A stretch of 64,000 nt of DNA from DASVNK01 sp036383895 (GTDB taxonomy: Bacteria > Verrucomicrobiota > Verrucomicrobiia > Limisphaerales > SXQI01): NCBI GenBank assembly GCA_036383895.1, contig DASVNK010000015.1, positions 140,693 to 204,692 on the forward strand. Direction: 5' to 3'. The translations under genes and the position numbers were made by a program. Shown in pieces: positions 51,036 to 59,600 of the stretch (within the stretch, counting starts at the first letter, position 1; the number at the start of each line of letters is the position of its first letter). The notes below the pieces were generated by a model. The model searched no databases. It worked only from the letters and a program-made list of their open reading frames with translations, and had not been told where the DNA came from.

Positions 51036-51404
51036 ATGGACTCAAGAAAATTGGCCAACCTCTGCCGGGATTTGGCAGAAAACAGAAAAGCAGAAGACAT
51101 CGTAATACTCGACCTCCGCAAAATCTCCAGCATCACCGATTATTTCGTTATCTGCACCGGCTCCAGCGAACCGCACCTCCGGGCGATCGTTGACGAAATT
51201 CAGGAAAACCTCGAAGAGGAACATCACCTGACTCCGCGTGGCACTGACGGGTCCATCAACACTTCGTGGGTCGTGCTCGATTACTTTGATGTAATCGTTC
51301 ACGTCATGCGAGCGGATGTCCGCGGACTCTACAATCTTGAAGACCTGTGGGGCGACGCTCCACAAGTGAAAACGCGCAAGAAGAAAACGCTCGCAGCTGC
51401 TTAA
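51036..51404 (+). CDS. rsfS: Ribosomal silencing factor RsfS (YbeB/Iojap)
   Basis: 122 residues. Binds L14 of the 50S subunit and blocks subunit joining in starvation. The family pattern is clear: AEDIVILDLRKISSITDYFVICTGSSEPHLRAI, GTDGSINTSWVVLDYFDVIVHVM and YNLEDLWGDAP, the last being the characteristic C-terminal W.D block. The basic tail KTRKKKTLAAA is an extension. The nadD-rsfS order is the usual one. Confidence 0.96.
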   Translation: MDSRKLANLCRDLAENRKAEDIVILDLRKISSITDYFVICTGSSEPHLRAIVDEIQENLEEEHHLTPRGTDGSINTSWVVLDYFDVIVHVMRADVRGLYNLEDLWGDAPQVKTRKKKTLAAA

Positions 51405-51435
51405 GCTGGAGGCGGTTATCTCATCGCGCCAGAGC

Positions 51436-51453
51436 GCTGTCAGCTTCTTTAAC
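51436..51453. promoter_or_regulatory. Candidate upstream activator site, copy 1
   Basis: GCTGTCAGCTTCTTTAAC shares GCTGTnAnnnnnTTTAAC (12 of 18 positions, same spacing) with 52275-52292. Both lie 91-93 bp upstream of the GG of a sigma-54 -24 element, where enhancer sites of sigma-54 activators are usually found. Confidence 0.4.
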
Positions 51454-51525
51454 GCGCCGCTTGCACCACGACGCCAAGCGGCTGGCGAACTACAAAAACA
51501 GGCCCGTTTTCGTGTGCGCTTTTTT

Positions 51526-51541
51526 TGGTACGGCGGGTGCT
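51526..51541 (+). promoter_or_regulatory. Sigma-54 (-24/-12) promoter of first VPDGG-CTERM gene
   Basis: TGGTACGGCGGGTGCT fits the consensus TGGCACG-N4-TTGCW with the invariant GG and GC separated by exactly 10 bases. It predicts a transcript start near 51552, about 63 bases before the ATG at 51615. It matches the site at 52367 in 14 of 18 positions, including the spacer. Confidence 0.8.
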
Positions 51542-51614
51542 AATTCGAAATACGCTGTCCATGGGACCTGCAGGTTGAATGAGTAGGATCCGCGGGTTCC
51601 TGACAGCAATTTAA

Positions 51615-52187
51615 ATGAATGTTTTGAAAAGAATGGCGGTGTTCGTCGCGACAGTTGCGGTCGCGAGCTTTAGCGCGCAGGCGCTGACGATTACCAGCCC
51701 GATCACGTATACGCATTCGGCAAGCAATCCGATCGTGGGCACTTTCGACACGGGCACATCCGCCGCGGACGTCCCGACCGTTACGGGTTATTTGAACCAG
51801 CTTCTCGGCCTGGGTGCTGACGCAGGTCCAACAACAATCAGTGGAGTGATCTACAAGACTTCCTCGGTTGATTACAATGGTTCCCTTTTGCCTTCGGCCG
51901 GAACGCGTGTCGATACGGGTAACCTTCTCAGCGTCGCCGCTGGCTACGATTACGTCGTGGCGAAATACGACGGGAAGAACGCTGGCTACGTGGTTTGGTA
52001 CTTGGGCGGCCAATCCGCGACTCTTCCTGAATACAGCAATAACATCTGGCAGAACGGCGCTGGTGCTGGTTATCAAATTTCTGGTTATACCGCCTACCGC
52101 TCCACGAGCGTTCCTGATGGGGGCGCAACCGCTGCGTTCCTCGGCGTCGGTCTGCTTGGTCTGGCTGCGATTCGCCGCAAGAAATAG
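51615..52187 (+). CDS. VPDGG-CTERM (exosortase-type) exported protein 1
   Basis: 190 residues. Signal peptide MNVLKRMAVFVATVAVASFSAQA, a 130-residue beta-rich body without recognised domain (TYTHSASNPIVGTFDTGTSA, AAGYDYVVAKYDGKNAGYVVWYLGG), and a C-terminal sorting signal: VPDGGATAA, a hydrophobic stretch, then RRKK. This is the verrucomicrobial relative of PEP-CTERM/VPDSG-CTERM tails, cut by an exosortase-type enzyme and linked to exopolysaccharide. The body resembles PEP-CTERM proteins of unknown role. A sigma-54 promoter lies 74-89 bases upstream and a good terminator follows. No exosortase is encoded in this window. Confidence 0.88.
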   Translation: MNVLKRMAVFVATVAVASFSAQALTITSPITYTHSASNPIVGTFDTGTSAADVPTVTGYLNQLLGLGADAGPTTISGVIYKTSSVDYNGSLLPSAGTRVDTGNLLSVAAGYDYVVAKYDGKNAGYVVWYLGGQSATLPEYSNNIWQNGAGAGYQISGYTAYRSTSVPDGGATAAFLGVGLLGLAAIRRKK

Positions 52188-52208
52188 TTTCCAGTTAAAT
52201 TCGCGCGA

Positions 52209-52236
52209 AGCGGCTGACTTTTGGTCAGCCGCTTTT
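52209..52236 (+). terminator. Terminator after VPDGG-CTERM gene 1
   Basis: Perfect 10-bp stem AGCGGCTGAC / GTCAGCCGCT with loop TTTTG, followed by TTT. Nearly the same stem follows VPDGG-CTERM gene 2. Confidence 0.9.
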
Positions 52237-52274
52237 GCTGTACGGAAGGGCTCTCGAAGAGGTCCGCTGATTTT

Positions 52275-52292
52275 GCTGTAAAGCCGTTTAAC
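52275..52292. promoter_or_regulatory. Candidate upstream activator site, copy 2
   Basis: GCTGTAAAGCCGTTTAAC, counterpart of 51436-51453, 93 bp before the -24 GG of the second sigma-54 promoter. Contains a partial dyad GTAAA-GCCG-TTTAAC. Confidence 0.4.
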
Positions 52293-52366
52293 ATTGGATG
52301 TCGCGAAGGGATAGGGCCGGACATACCTTTCCTCTGGCCCAAACTCTTAGGAGTGCTCGTTTATCT

Positions 52367-52382
52367 CGGCACGTCGGGTGCT
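52367..52382 (+). promoter_or_regulatory. Sigma-54 (-24/-12) promoter of second VPDGG-CTERM gene
   Basis: CGGCACGTCGGGTGCT has GGCACG and TGC in register (GG-N10-GC). Predicted start near 52393, about 45 bases before the ATG at 52438. Confidence 0.8.
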
Positions 52383-52437
52383 TAAGTAGCCCCGTTGATC
52401 AGGATTAGGTGTGATTAAAACAAAATGAAACTCGAAA

Positions 52438-53109
52438 ATGAATTATTGGTTGAAACTGGGCGCAATGGCAATCTGTGCGGTTGCCATTCAGAACGCCACT
52501 GCACTGCCGCACCTTCAACTGGACTCGCCTCAGGGTACATTTGATAGCGCGACCGAGACCACCGTCTCAACGACGGACGCATACGATATCTGGGCTTTAG
52601 GACAGAACCCCTCAGGTGACTACTACCTGAGCATTGCGGTCACGCCGAAGCTCGGGAATTCGCCAGCTCAAGGCACCAGTATTGGTAGCTTCACGATCGG
52701 CTCCACGACCTACAGTACTGCAGCCGGAAACCTCACTTACGGTGCTCCGCCAAACCCGGTCGGCACGCACGGCGATTTGTATCCAACGTTTTGGGCGCAA
52801 ATCAAATTTCAGTTCGGCACCGACACGGTTGGAGCCTACGACGTGCAAACCGACGCGGCTAAGGCTGGAAGTTTGCTGAGCAGAAATGTCTTCGCGATTG
52901 ATATGAGCGGCCTAAATGAAGGCTTTGGCCTCCATTTTGACCTTTATAGTCTGACCAAAAATAAGAAAGGCGAGACTATAGTGGGCCAGTTCGCTCCGTT
53001 TTCACACGACGCGGAAGGAACCGGGACCAACGTTCCTGACGGTGGTGCTACCGCGGCCCTCTTCGGTCTCGCGCTCATCGGACTCGCGGCGGTTCGTCGC
53101 AAGAAGTAG
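52438..53109 (+). CDS. VPDGG-CTERM (exosortase-type) exported protein 2
   Basis: 223 residues. Signal peptide MNYWLKLGAMAICAVAIQNATA; the body (PHLQLDSPQGTFDSATETTVST, YDIWALGQNPSGDYYLSIAV, DLYPTFWAQIKFQFG, SRNVFAIDMSGLNEGFGLHFDLYSL) resembles choice-of-anchor type domains of PEP-CTERM proteins. The tail is VPDGGATAA plus a hydrophobic stretch and RRKK, almost the same as protein 1. The body is not similar to protein 1, so they share the sorting tail, promoter and terminator but not the cargo domain. Own sigma-54 promoter upstream; terminator directly after the stop. Confidence 0.88.
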   Translation: MNYWLKLGAMAICAVAIQNATALPHLQLDSPQGTFDSATETTVSTTDAYDIWALGQNPSGDYYLSIAVTPKLGNSPAQGTSIGSFTIGSTTYSTAAGNLTYGAPPNPVGTHGDLYPTFWAQIKFQFGTDTVGAYDVQTDAAKAGSLLSRNVFAIDMSGLNEGFGLHFDLYSLTKNKKGETIVGQFAPFSHDAEGTGTNVPDGGATAALFGLALIGLAAVRRKK

Positions 53110-53127
53110 CTCACAGAATCGTTTGCG

Positions 53128-53157
53128 AGCGGCTGGCTTCGGTCAGCCGCTTTTTTG
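53128..53157 (+). terminator. Terminator after VPDGG-CTERM gene 2
   Basis: Stem AGCGGCTGGC / GTCAGCCGCT (one G-T pair) closed by a TTCG tetraloop, followed by TTTTTG. The last codons of the minus-strand phosphopantetheinyl transferase gene lie inside it, so the two convergent genes share this DNA. Confidence 0.92.
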
Positions 53158-53847
53158 TTTTAGCGATAGACCGCTTCGATCGACCGCGATCGCGATGATG
53201 TAATTCCCTTCGCCCCGATGAAACATCTGCCATTCTTTCGCAATATCGCACGACGCACGGCGGACCAGCTTCGGCTCATCGTCTGGCAACAACGTCACTT
53301 CGCAATCCGTCGGACTCACCGAGAGCCCGCAACCGAGCGCTTTCAAGTAAGCCTCTTTTCTCGTCCAACAATTAAAGAAACCCTCAACCTGTTTCGTTCC
53401 GCTCAAGCTCCGCAGGTGCCGGTTTTCATCCGCCGTGAAAAATCGCGCCGCTATGTCCAAAGTCGCTGACTCGGGCCGAATCTCTTCGATATCTACGCCG
53501 ATTCGTGCCTCTCGAACGATCCCCAGCAGCAACCGCTCGCCAGAATGGGAAATATTGAATGAGACTTTTCGGGCGTTTAGCTCCTTCGCCAACTCTGGCT
53601 TCCCAAATTCGCCCCTAACGAATTTCAACGCTGCAGGCTCACACCCCATATATCCGGCCAAAATCTCCCGCGTCTTCAGATGCGCCATTACATACCGAAC
53701 CCGGTCCACTTCACGCAGAAATCGCCGCGCCCGCTCCCGTTCCTCCTCTGACAACACCTCCACCGCCCTTTTCAATCGCGCAGTATCTGGCGCGAGGCTC
53801 TCCACCCACACATGCACCTCATCATTTGGAATATCAATTGCGTGCAC
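53143..53847 (-). CDS. 4'-phosphopantetheinyl transferase superfamily protein (Sfp-like)
   Basis: 234 residues. Transfers the phosphopantetheine arm of CoA to carrier proteins. Motifs: RYVMAHLKTREILAGYMG, KPELAKELNARKVSFNISHSGERLLLGI, the Mg-binding GVDIEEIRP and FFNCWTRKEAYLKALGCGLS, all typical of Sfp-type rather than AcpS enzymes. The only plausible start is GTG 53847 with no clear ribosome site. No carrier-protein gene (NRPS, PKS) is nearby, so its target is elsewhere. The 3' end runs into the terminator of VPDGG-CTERM gene 2. Confidence 0.9.
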   Translation of the reverse strand: MHAIDIPNDEVHVWVESLAPDTARLKRAVEVLSEEERERARRFLREVDRVRYVMAHLKTREILAGYMGCEPAALKFVRGEFGKPELAKELNARKVSFNISHSGERLLLGIVREARIGVDIEEIRPESATLDIAARFFTADENRHLRSLSGTKQVEGFFNCWTRKEAYLKALGCGLSVSPTDCEVTLLPDDEPKLVRRASCDIAKEWQMFHRGEGNYIIAIAVDRSGLSLKQKSG

Positions 53848-54013
53848 CGTCCCACATGCTCAGACAAAGAACGCCTCAAGTCGATTCTTTGTCCTTTCCG
53901 GAACGCCAAGGGGGCTATTCTATTGACGTCCCCATGCATCCGGCTGTCGCATATAGAACACTCTCGTTTCTTGCCGGAAAGCCCATCCGTGAGACGCTGT
54001 CTCCTTTAGAGCA

Positions 54014-55393
54014 ATGAGCCAGCGGCTGCTTATCATTGAAGATGATGAAGATATACGTTCCCAAATGCGTTGGGCGCTGGCCGAAACGTATGAAGTTCAG
54101 ATCGCGGCCGATCGCTCCTCCGGCTTGGATCTTTTCCGCGCACATTCTCCGGAAGTAGTCGTCCTGGACCTCGGCCTTCCTCCATCGCCTGGCGATGTCA
54201 CCGAAGGCCTGGCCACACTTTCGGACATACTCCGCCTCGCTCCCGCCACCAAAGTCATCATCGCGAGCGGTCAGTCCGATCGCACCAACGCCCTCAAAGC
54301 AGTCGGCGATGGCGCCTACGATTTTCTTCCGAAGCCCATCGACATTGACGAACTCAAGATCGTCCTCAAGCGCGCCTTTTACCTCGCGCAGCTTGAAAAA
54401 GAAAATCGCGAGCTAGCGAATCGCGTTTCCGCTTCCGTCTTTGAAGGCATGCTCGGCGGCAGTCGCCAAATGCAGGACGTTTTTAACTCCATCCGCAAAG
54501 TCTCCGCCACCGGCGCACCCGTCCTCATCCTCGGCGAAAGCGGGACCGGCAAAGAACGTGTCGCCCAGGCCATCCACAATCTCGGCGCGCAAAAAGCAGG
54601 GCCATTCGTCGCAATCAACTGCGGAGCGATTCCCGAAAACCTTCTCGAAAGTGAACTGTTCGGCCACGAGAAAGGTTCCTTCACCGGCGCTCATGCCCAA
54701 CGCGTCGGCAAGGTTGAAACTGCCGAAGGCGGCACGCTTTTCCTCGATGAAATCGGCGAACTCCCCGGACCGCTCCAGGTGAAGTTTCTTCGCTTCCTTC
54801 AGGAACGCGTCATTCAACGGGTCGGCGGCCGCAAAGACATTCCCATTAACGCCCGCGTCATCGCCGCCACGAACACCGACCTGAAAAAGGCAATGGTCGA
54901 AGGACAGTTCCGCGAAGACCTCTACTACCGCCTCGCTGTAGTCACTCTCAAACTCCCGCCGCTTCGTGAGCGGGAAGGGGATGTCCCCCTCATTGCGCAA
55001 AGTTTCCTGAAGCGCTTCGCCACCGAACTCGGCATGGACAAAAAATCTTTCTCCAGCGCCGCCTTGCGCCATCTTGAACAATACCATTGGCCCGGCAACG
55101 TCCGCGAGATGGAGAACCGTATTCGCCGCGCAGTGATCATGTCTGAAGGCACCCGCGTCACCGAAGCGGACCTCGAACTGACTCTCACCGACGTTCCGCT
55201 CGCCGGACGCACCCTGCAGGAAGCCCGCGAAGAACTCGATCGACAAATGGTCACCCAGGCGCTACGCCGCCTCAAAGGCAACATCAGCGCCGCCGCCACC
55301 CAACTCGGCATCAGCCGCCCCACCCTTTACGAACTGATGGACAAATTCGGGCTCCGCCGCGCCGAATCAGATTCTTCCCTCACCAAAGTTTAA
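54014..55393 (+). CDS. prsR: PEP-CTERM-box response regulator, sigma-54 activator (PrsR)
   Basis: 459 residues. The receiver domain (about 5-120) has acidic residues IIEDDEDIRSQMRWAL, phospho-acceptor in VVLDLGLPPSPGDVTEGLATL and Lys in FLPKPID; the LGLPP...EGLATL stretch is specific to PEP-CTERM-box regulators. A sigma-54 AAA+ domain (about 145-380) follows with Walker A GESGTGKE, the sigma-54 contact loop as GSFTGA (GAFTGA variant), Walker B GGTLFLDEIGELP and the R-finger region. The C-terminal Fis-type HTH (LKGNISAAATQLGISRPTLYELMDKFGL) binds DNA. It should activate sigma-54 promoters of EPS/PEP-CTERM genes, and two such promoters lie 1.6-2.5 kb upstream. The partner kinase PrsK is not in the window. 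Confidence 0.94.
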   Translation: MSQRLLIIEDDEDIRSQMRWALAETYEVQIAADRSSGLDLFRAHSPEVVVLDLGLPPSPGDVTEGLATLSDILRLAPATKVIIASGQSDRTNALKAVGDGAYDFLPKPIDIDELKIVLKRAFYLAQLEKENRELANRVSASVFEGMLGGSRQMQDVFNSIRKVSATGAPVLILGESGTGKERVAQAIHNLGAQKAGPFVAINCGAIPENLLESELFGHEKGSFTGAHAQRVGKVETAEGGTLFLDEIGELPGPLQVKFLRFLQERVIQRVGGRKDIPINARVIAATNTDLKKAMVEGQFREDLYYRLAVVTLKLPPLREREGDVPLIAQSFLKRFATELGMDKKSFSSAALRHLEQYHWPGNVREMENRIRRAVIMSEGTRVTEADLELTLTDVPLAGRTLQEAREELDRQMVTQALRRLKGNISAAATQLGISRPTLYELMDKFGLRRAESDSSLTKV

Positions 55394-55466
55394 CGCGCGG
55401 CTCGCCACATAAACTCCACAAGCCCCACGGACGTAGCGGCCCCCTGGTATTTGGAAATCACTTTGC

Positions 55467-55826
55467 TTACGGCTCCCCCTCGCGCTTCATCGCGATCACC
55501 AGGGCCAATCGGCAAATAGCTAGAGCCTTCGTATCTGCCAGCACCTCCGTCGCCGTGCTCGGCCCGCTATCGAATCGCGCGAAAAATCTCGGCGGACGCG
55601 TCTTCGTCTCGCCCACCTGCACCGGATACTTGTAAATCGCTTTCAACCGCACCCGCACCTTTTCCGCCGCCCCTTCCTCCGACGAGTACGGCAGTGCTCC
55701 TCCATTCCCGCCAAAGAAATGCTCATGGATTGCCGAATCAACCTCCGGCCCCGAAATCGCCTTATATGGATTTAGCCCGCGCAACTGAATCCTGGTCTTA
55801 GTACATTTACCTACTCCCCTCGTCAA
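55467..55826 (-). CDS. Hypothetical protein
   Basis: 119 residues from a TTG at 55826; the start is uncertain. The readable part GLNPYKAISGPEVDSAIHEHFFGGNGG, YSSEEGAAEKVRVRLKAIYKYPVQVGETKTRPPRFFARFD and TKALAICRLALVIAMKREGEP looks like a real, small alpha/beta domain with coherent composition. No family recalled. It is convergent with prsR (73 bases between ends) and divergent from the methyltransferase. Confidence 0.5.
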   Translation of the reverse strand: MTRGVGKCTKTRIQLRGLNPYKAISGPEVDSAIHEHFFGGNGGALPYSSEEGAAEKVRVRLKAIYKYPVQVGETKTRPPRFFARFDSGPSTATEVLADTKALAICRLALVIAMKREGEP

Positions 55827-55924
55827 CGCAGAAGTAGTTCTGCTAAACTTTACCTTATGCTCTGGCTTCTTTGCTTAACGCCGATTAGAAAGGCGTCTGT
55901 AATTTAAATCAGCCCACGCAGGCC

Positions 55925-56629
55925 ATGGTTCTTCCACAATTGATATCGCATCATCTCAAGCACGGCGACGATGCTGAATTCTATCGCCTGCAAGCTCGTG
56001 ATGCAATCGCGTGGCTAAGGAAAAAAGGGGTTCCTTTGAATTCATCGACCTCCGCAATAGATCTCGGCTGTGGGCACGGGGTCTTCGGAGAGGAACTTCT
56101 GAAAGACAGCTGCAACGTGACCTTTTCCGACGAGCAGAACTTCTTAATCGACCGGTTACGGCATCATCCGTTTCGGCAGTTCAACATCGACACGGAAGAT
56201 GTCAGTTCGCTCGGAGAGTTCGACCTCGTTATCTGTTCAAATGTCTACGAGCACCTCTCCAAACCTGATCAATTCCTCGCTGGCCTTCATCGCTGCGTTA
56301 AGCCCGGTGGTTTCTTTTATCTTTCATGGACGAACTGGCTTTCACCGTGGGGCGGTCATGAATTCTCCCCGTTTCACTATTTCGGCCCGCGTCTCGGACC
56401 GCGCCTGGCCGATCGGTTCACCGGCAAGAAACGAAAGCACACGCCGTATGAGAACCTTTTCCCGACGTCTATTGGTCATGCGATGCGCCAATTGAAGCGC
56501 AACAAACATCTAAGAATTGCTGCTGCCGCGCCGCGCTATTATCCAGAATTTTCGGTCGTCACTTATATTCCAATTCTGCGCGAATTCGTCACTTGGAACT
56601 GCGCACTTCTCTTAAGGCGACAGAAATAG
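55925..56629 (+). CDS. Class I SAM-dependent methyltransferase
   Basis: 234 residues; ATG 55925 follows CAGGCC. SAM motif I SAIDLGCGHGVFGEELL, motif II around VTFSDEQNFLIDRL, and FDLVICSNVYEHLSKPDQFLAGLHRCVKPGGFFYLSW with the DxxxCSNVxEH / PGG signature of Methyltransf_11-type enzymes. The C-terminal third (FHYFGPRLGPRLADRFTGKKRKHTP) resembles methyltransferases of glycan/O-antigen clusters. The substrate is unknown. It lies 66 bases upstream of the giant secreted protein on the same strand, which may be a neighbour by operon. Confidence 0.9.
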   Translation: MVLPQLISHHLKHGDDAEFYRLQARDAIAWLRKKGVPLNSSTSAIDLGCGHGVFGEELLKDSCNVTFSDEQNFLIDRLRHHPFRQFNIDTEDVSSLGEFDLVICSNVYEHLSKPDQFLAGLHRCVKPGGFFYLSWTNWLSPWGGHEFSPFHYFGPRLGPRLADRFTGKKRKHTPYENLFPTSIGHAMRQLKRNKHLRIAAAAPRYYPEFSVVTYIPILREFVTWNCALLLRRQK

Positions 56630-56695
56630 TCGTTGATTTTTTCTTATCAACAGCACACAATTCGTGAGGCTTTTAACCTTACGCGAAATTCTCTT

Positions 56696-59600
56696 ATGTG
56701 GACACGGGTTCTAACTCTTGGGTTGGTCTTCTGCGCACTGAACATCAACGCCCAACGTCTAATCAACGTTGATTTTGGCGCGCATACCAATCCGGCATTC
56801 ACGACCAAAACAGGCCAAGCCGCGACCGGACTCTCCAATGCTGATTTTTGGAACCTGTACAGCCGTGACGGCGCGAATGGAGAGACTCTTTCCTCGTCTC
56901 AATTGCTAAACCTGAAGCTGAGCACCGGAGCTGCAACGGACGCGGACCTGTTCGTTTCCGGAGCGCCTGGCGCGTGGTATGTGCCCAATCCAGATGCGAT
57001 GTTCCAGAGCTACCTCTACCCGGGCGACCCGAACATCCAAATCACCTTCTCGAATGTCCCGCCAGCGACTTACGACATCTATGTTTATGCACACGGCGAG
57101 CCGGCCAGCGAAAACTCGGTTATTGAAGTTTCTTCAGGAGGCGCTCCGTTCGGGCAAAAAAGCACAAGTTCCGCCGCGAATTGGGATCAGCCCGGTTGGG
57201 TCGAGGATAACGAGTATGTCGTCTTTAGAGATGTTGAGATCGGCGCTGCTCCGCTCTTTATTCTGGTCCGGCCTGGTGTCGCAAGCATGTCGGTGATTAA
57301 CGGCATTCAACTTCTCGAAAAAATCCCTTCCGCGGAAATCACCATTTCTCAGCAACCGAAATCTGCCTACGCGACGATTGGCGGAACCGCTAATTTTGCA
57401 GTCACCACGTCAAGTCCATTGCCTTTGAGCTACCAATGGTTCTTCCAAAATGGCACGTTAACCAATGAGACGAACTCCGTTCTGCATCTTGGCAACGTCT
57501 CAGAAGCCAAAACCGGTTCCTATTTCGTAACCGTCTCGAACAGCGGTAGCAGCGTCCAGTCGACGAACGCCTTCCTCTTGCTTTACTCCGCAGTCACCAA
57601 TCCGCTGTTAAATATCGATTTTGGCGCTCATCTGAATCCGTTCCTCTTCGAAAAGACCGGCCCGGCGGTGGTCGGCAAGAGCCTCACCGACAAATGGAAT
57701 TTTTACAGTCGCGACGGCGAGGATGGCAGTTGGCTGGACAATAATTCTCTCACGAATCTGGTTTGGAGCGATGGCGCAGCCTCAGAGGCCCGGATCGATG
57801 TTTCGAACGCAGCCGGGGCATGGGCGGTTCTCCACCCAGACGAAATGTTTCACAGCTATCTTTACCCAATTTCGCGCGCGGGGAATATCAGTGCGGTTTT
57901 GAGCGGCCTGCCTTCCGGCACTTACGACGTTTATGTGTATGCGCACGGCGCGCCTGCTCCAGAGAATGCAGCTGTTCAGATCACCACCCCATCTACTGAT
58001 TTTGGCATTAAGGTGACCAGTTCTGATGTGAATTGGAATGATTCTTCTTGGTCGGAAGGCGACCACTACGTTCTTTTCACAGATGTTCACATTCGTTCTG
58101 GCGAAACGCTGAACCTCTCTTCGAAACCAGGGCAGAGCGGTCTCGCTGTGCTGAACGGCTTGCAGCTCTTACAAAAGTCTATGAATCCGCCGGCCACCAT
58201 CTCCATCACCACCCAGCCGCGCGATCAAATTGTTCCCACCGGCGGCACTGCCGAGTTCTCGGTTGCGGTTACAAACGACCCGCCGCTCGCTTATCAATGG
58301 TTCTTCAACAACAATCCTCTTCCCACAACAACCAATCCCGTCCTTCGCATCGAAAATGTTTCTTCCGCCAATGTGGGCGCGTATAGCGTCCAAGTTAGCA
58401 CTGGCACTGCTTCCGCGACATCCGCCCAGGCACGTCTTCAAGTTTTCACGCCGGTTGCTGGACCGCTCCTCAACATCGATTACGGCGCCCACCTGAATCC
58501 TTACTTGCCGACCAATATTGGTCCCGCCGCGGTGGGCATCGCACTGGACGATCGCTGGAACCTTTATAGCCGCGATGGCTTGAATGGAGTTTGGCTGGCC
58601 AACAATTCATTACGTAACCTTGTTTGGAGCGACGGCACGCCCTCCGCGGCTTCGATCAACGTCACCAACGCTTCGGGTGCCTGGTACACCTGGAATCCAA
58701 ACCCGATGTTCAAGAGTTATCTCTATCCAGGTGTCCGCCGCGGAAATATCGGTTCCGTCATCTCAAATCTTCCCGCAGGCACTTTCGATGTTTACGTCTA
58801 CGCCCATGGCGAAATCCCAGGTGAAAACGGAGTCGTAGAAGTCTCAACACCAAGCAGCAATTACGGAGTTAAAACAACGAGTTCCGCCCCTGGTTGGGAT
58901 ACTGCATCCTGGACGGAAGGAAATCACTACGTCCTCTTTAAAAACGTGATTCTTAATGGCTCCGAACCTCTCCGTATTGTTGCCAAACCAGGCGTCAACG
59001 GTCTCGCCGTGATTAACGGCGTGCAGTTTGTCAAAAACGTGGCGATCCCCGGGAGCGAGATCGTGGTGCAAAACCAACCGGAAGACGTTGTCCTTCCTGC
59101 CGGAACCTCCGCCGAACTAAGTATTACCGCTAGCAGCGGACTTCCTCTTGAGTATCAGTGGTACCGCAGCGGAGTTCCGATTCAGGGCGCGACCTCGCCA
59201 ACTCTTACCTTCGGAAGTCTTCTGCCTTCGGATGCAGGACGATATCGCGTCGTCGTCCGCAATTTCGAGACTTCCGTCACCAGTAGGACTGCCGCTCTTG
59301 AGGTTTATACTCGGATCGAAGCTCCTCTCCTGAACATCGATTTCGGCTCTCATCAAAATCCAGTCTTCACCACGAACGTGGGTCCTTCCGCTTTCGGAAG
59401 GAATCTGGACGATCGCTGGAACCTTTACAGCCGCGACGATGGAAATTTCGGCTGGCGTAGCGATGGCGTGCTCACCGATCTCGTTTGGAGCGATGGCACG
59501 AACTCGAACATTCAGATCGAAGTCTCGAACGGCGCAGGCGCCTGGTATACCGATCCTCTCGATCCAATGTTCCAGAGCTACCTCTATCCGCTCTCTCGGG

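Noticed and set aside
51456..51482. GCCGCTTG / CAAGCGGC hairpin as a terminator of rsfS
   Set aside because: No U-run follows the 8-bp stem. It may still be a protein-binding dyad upstream of the sigma-54 promoter.
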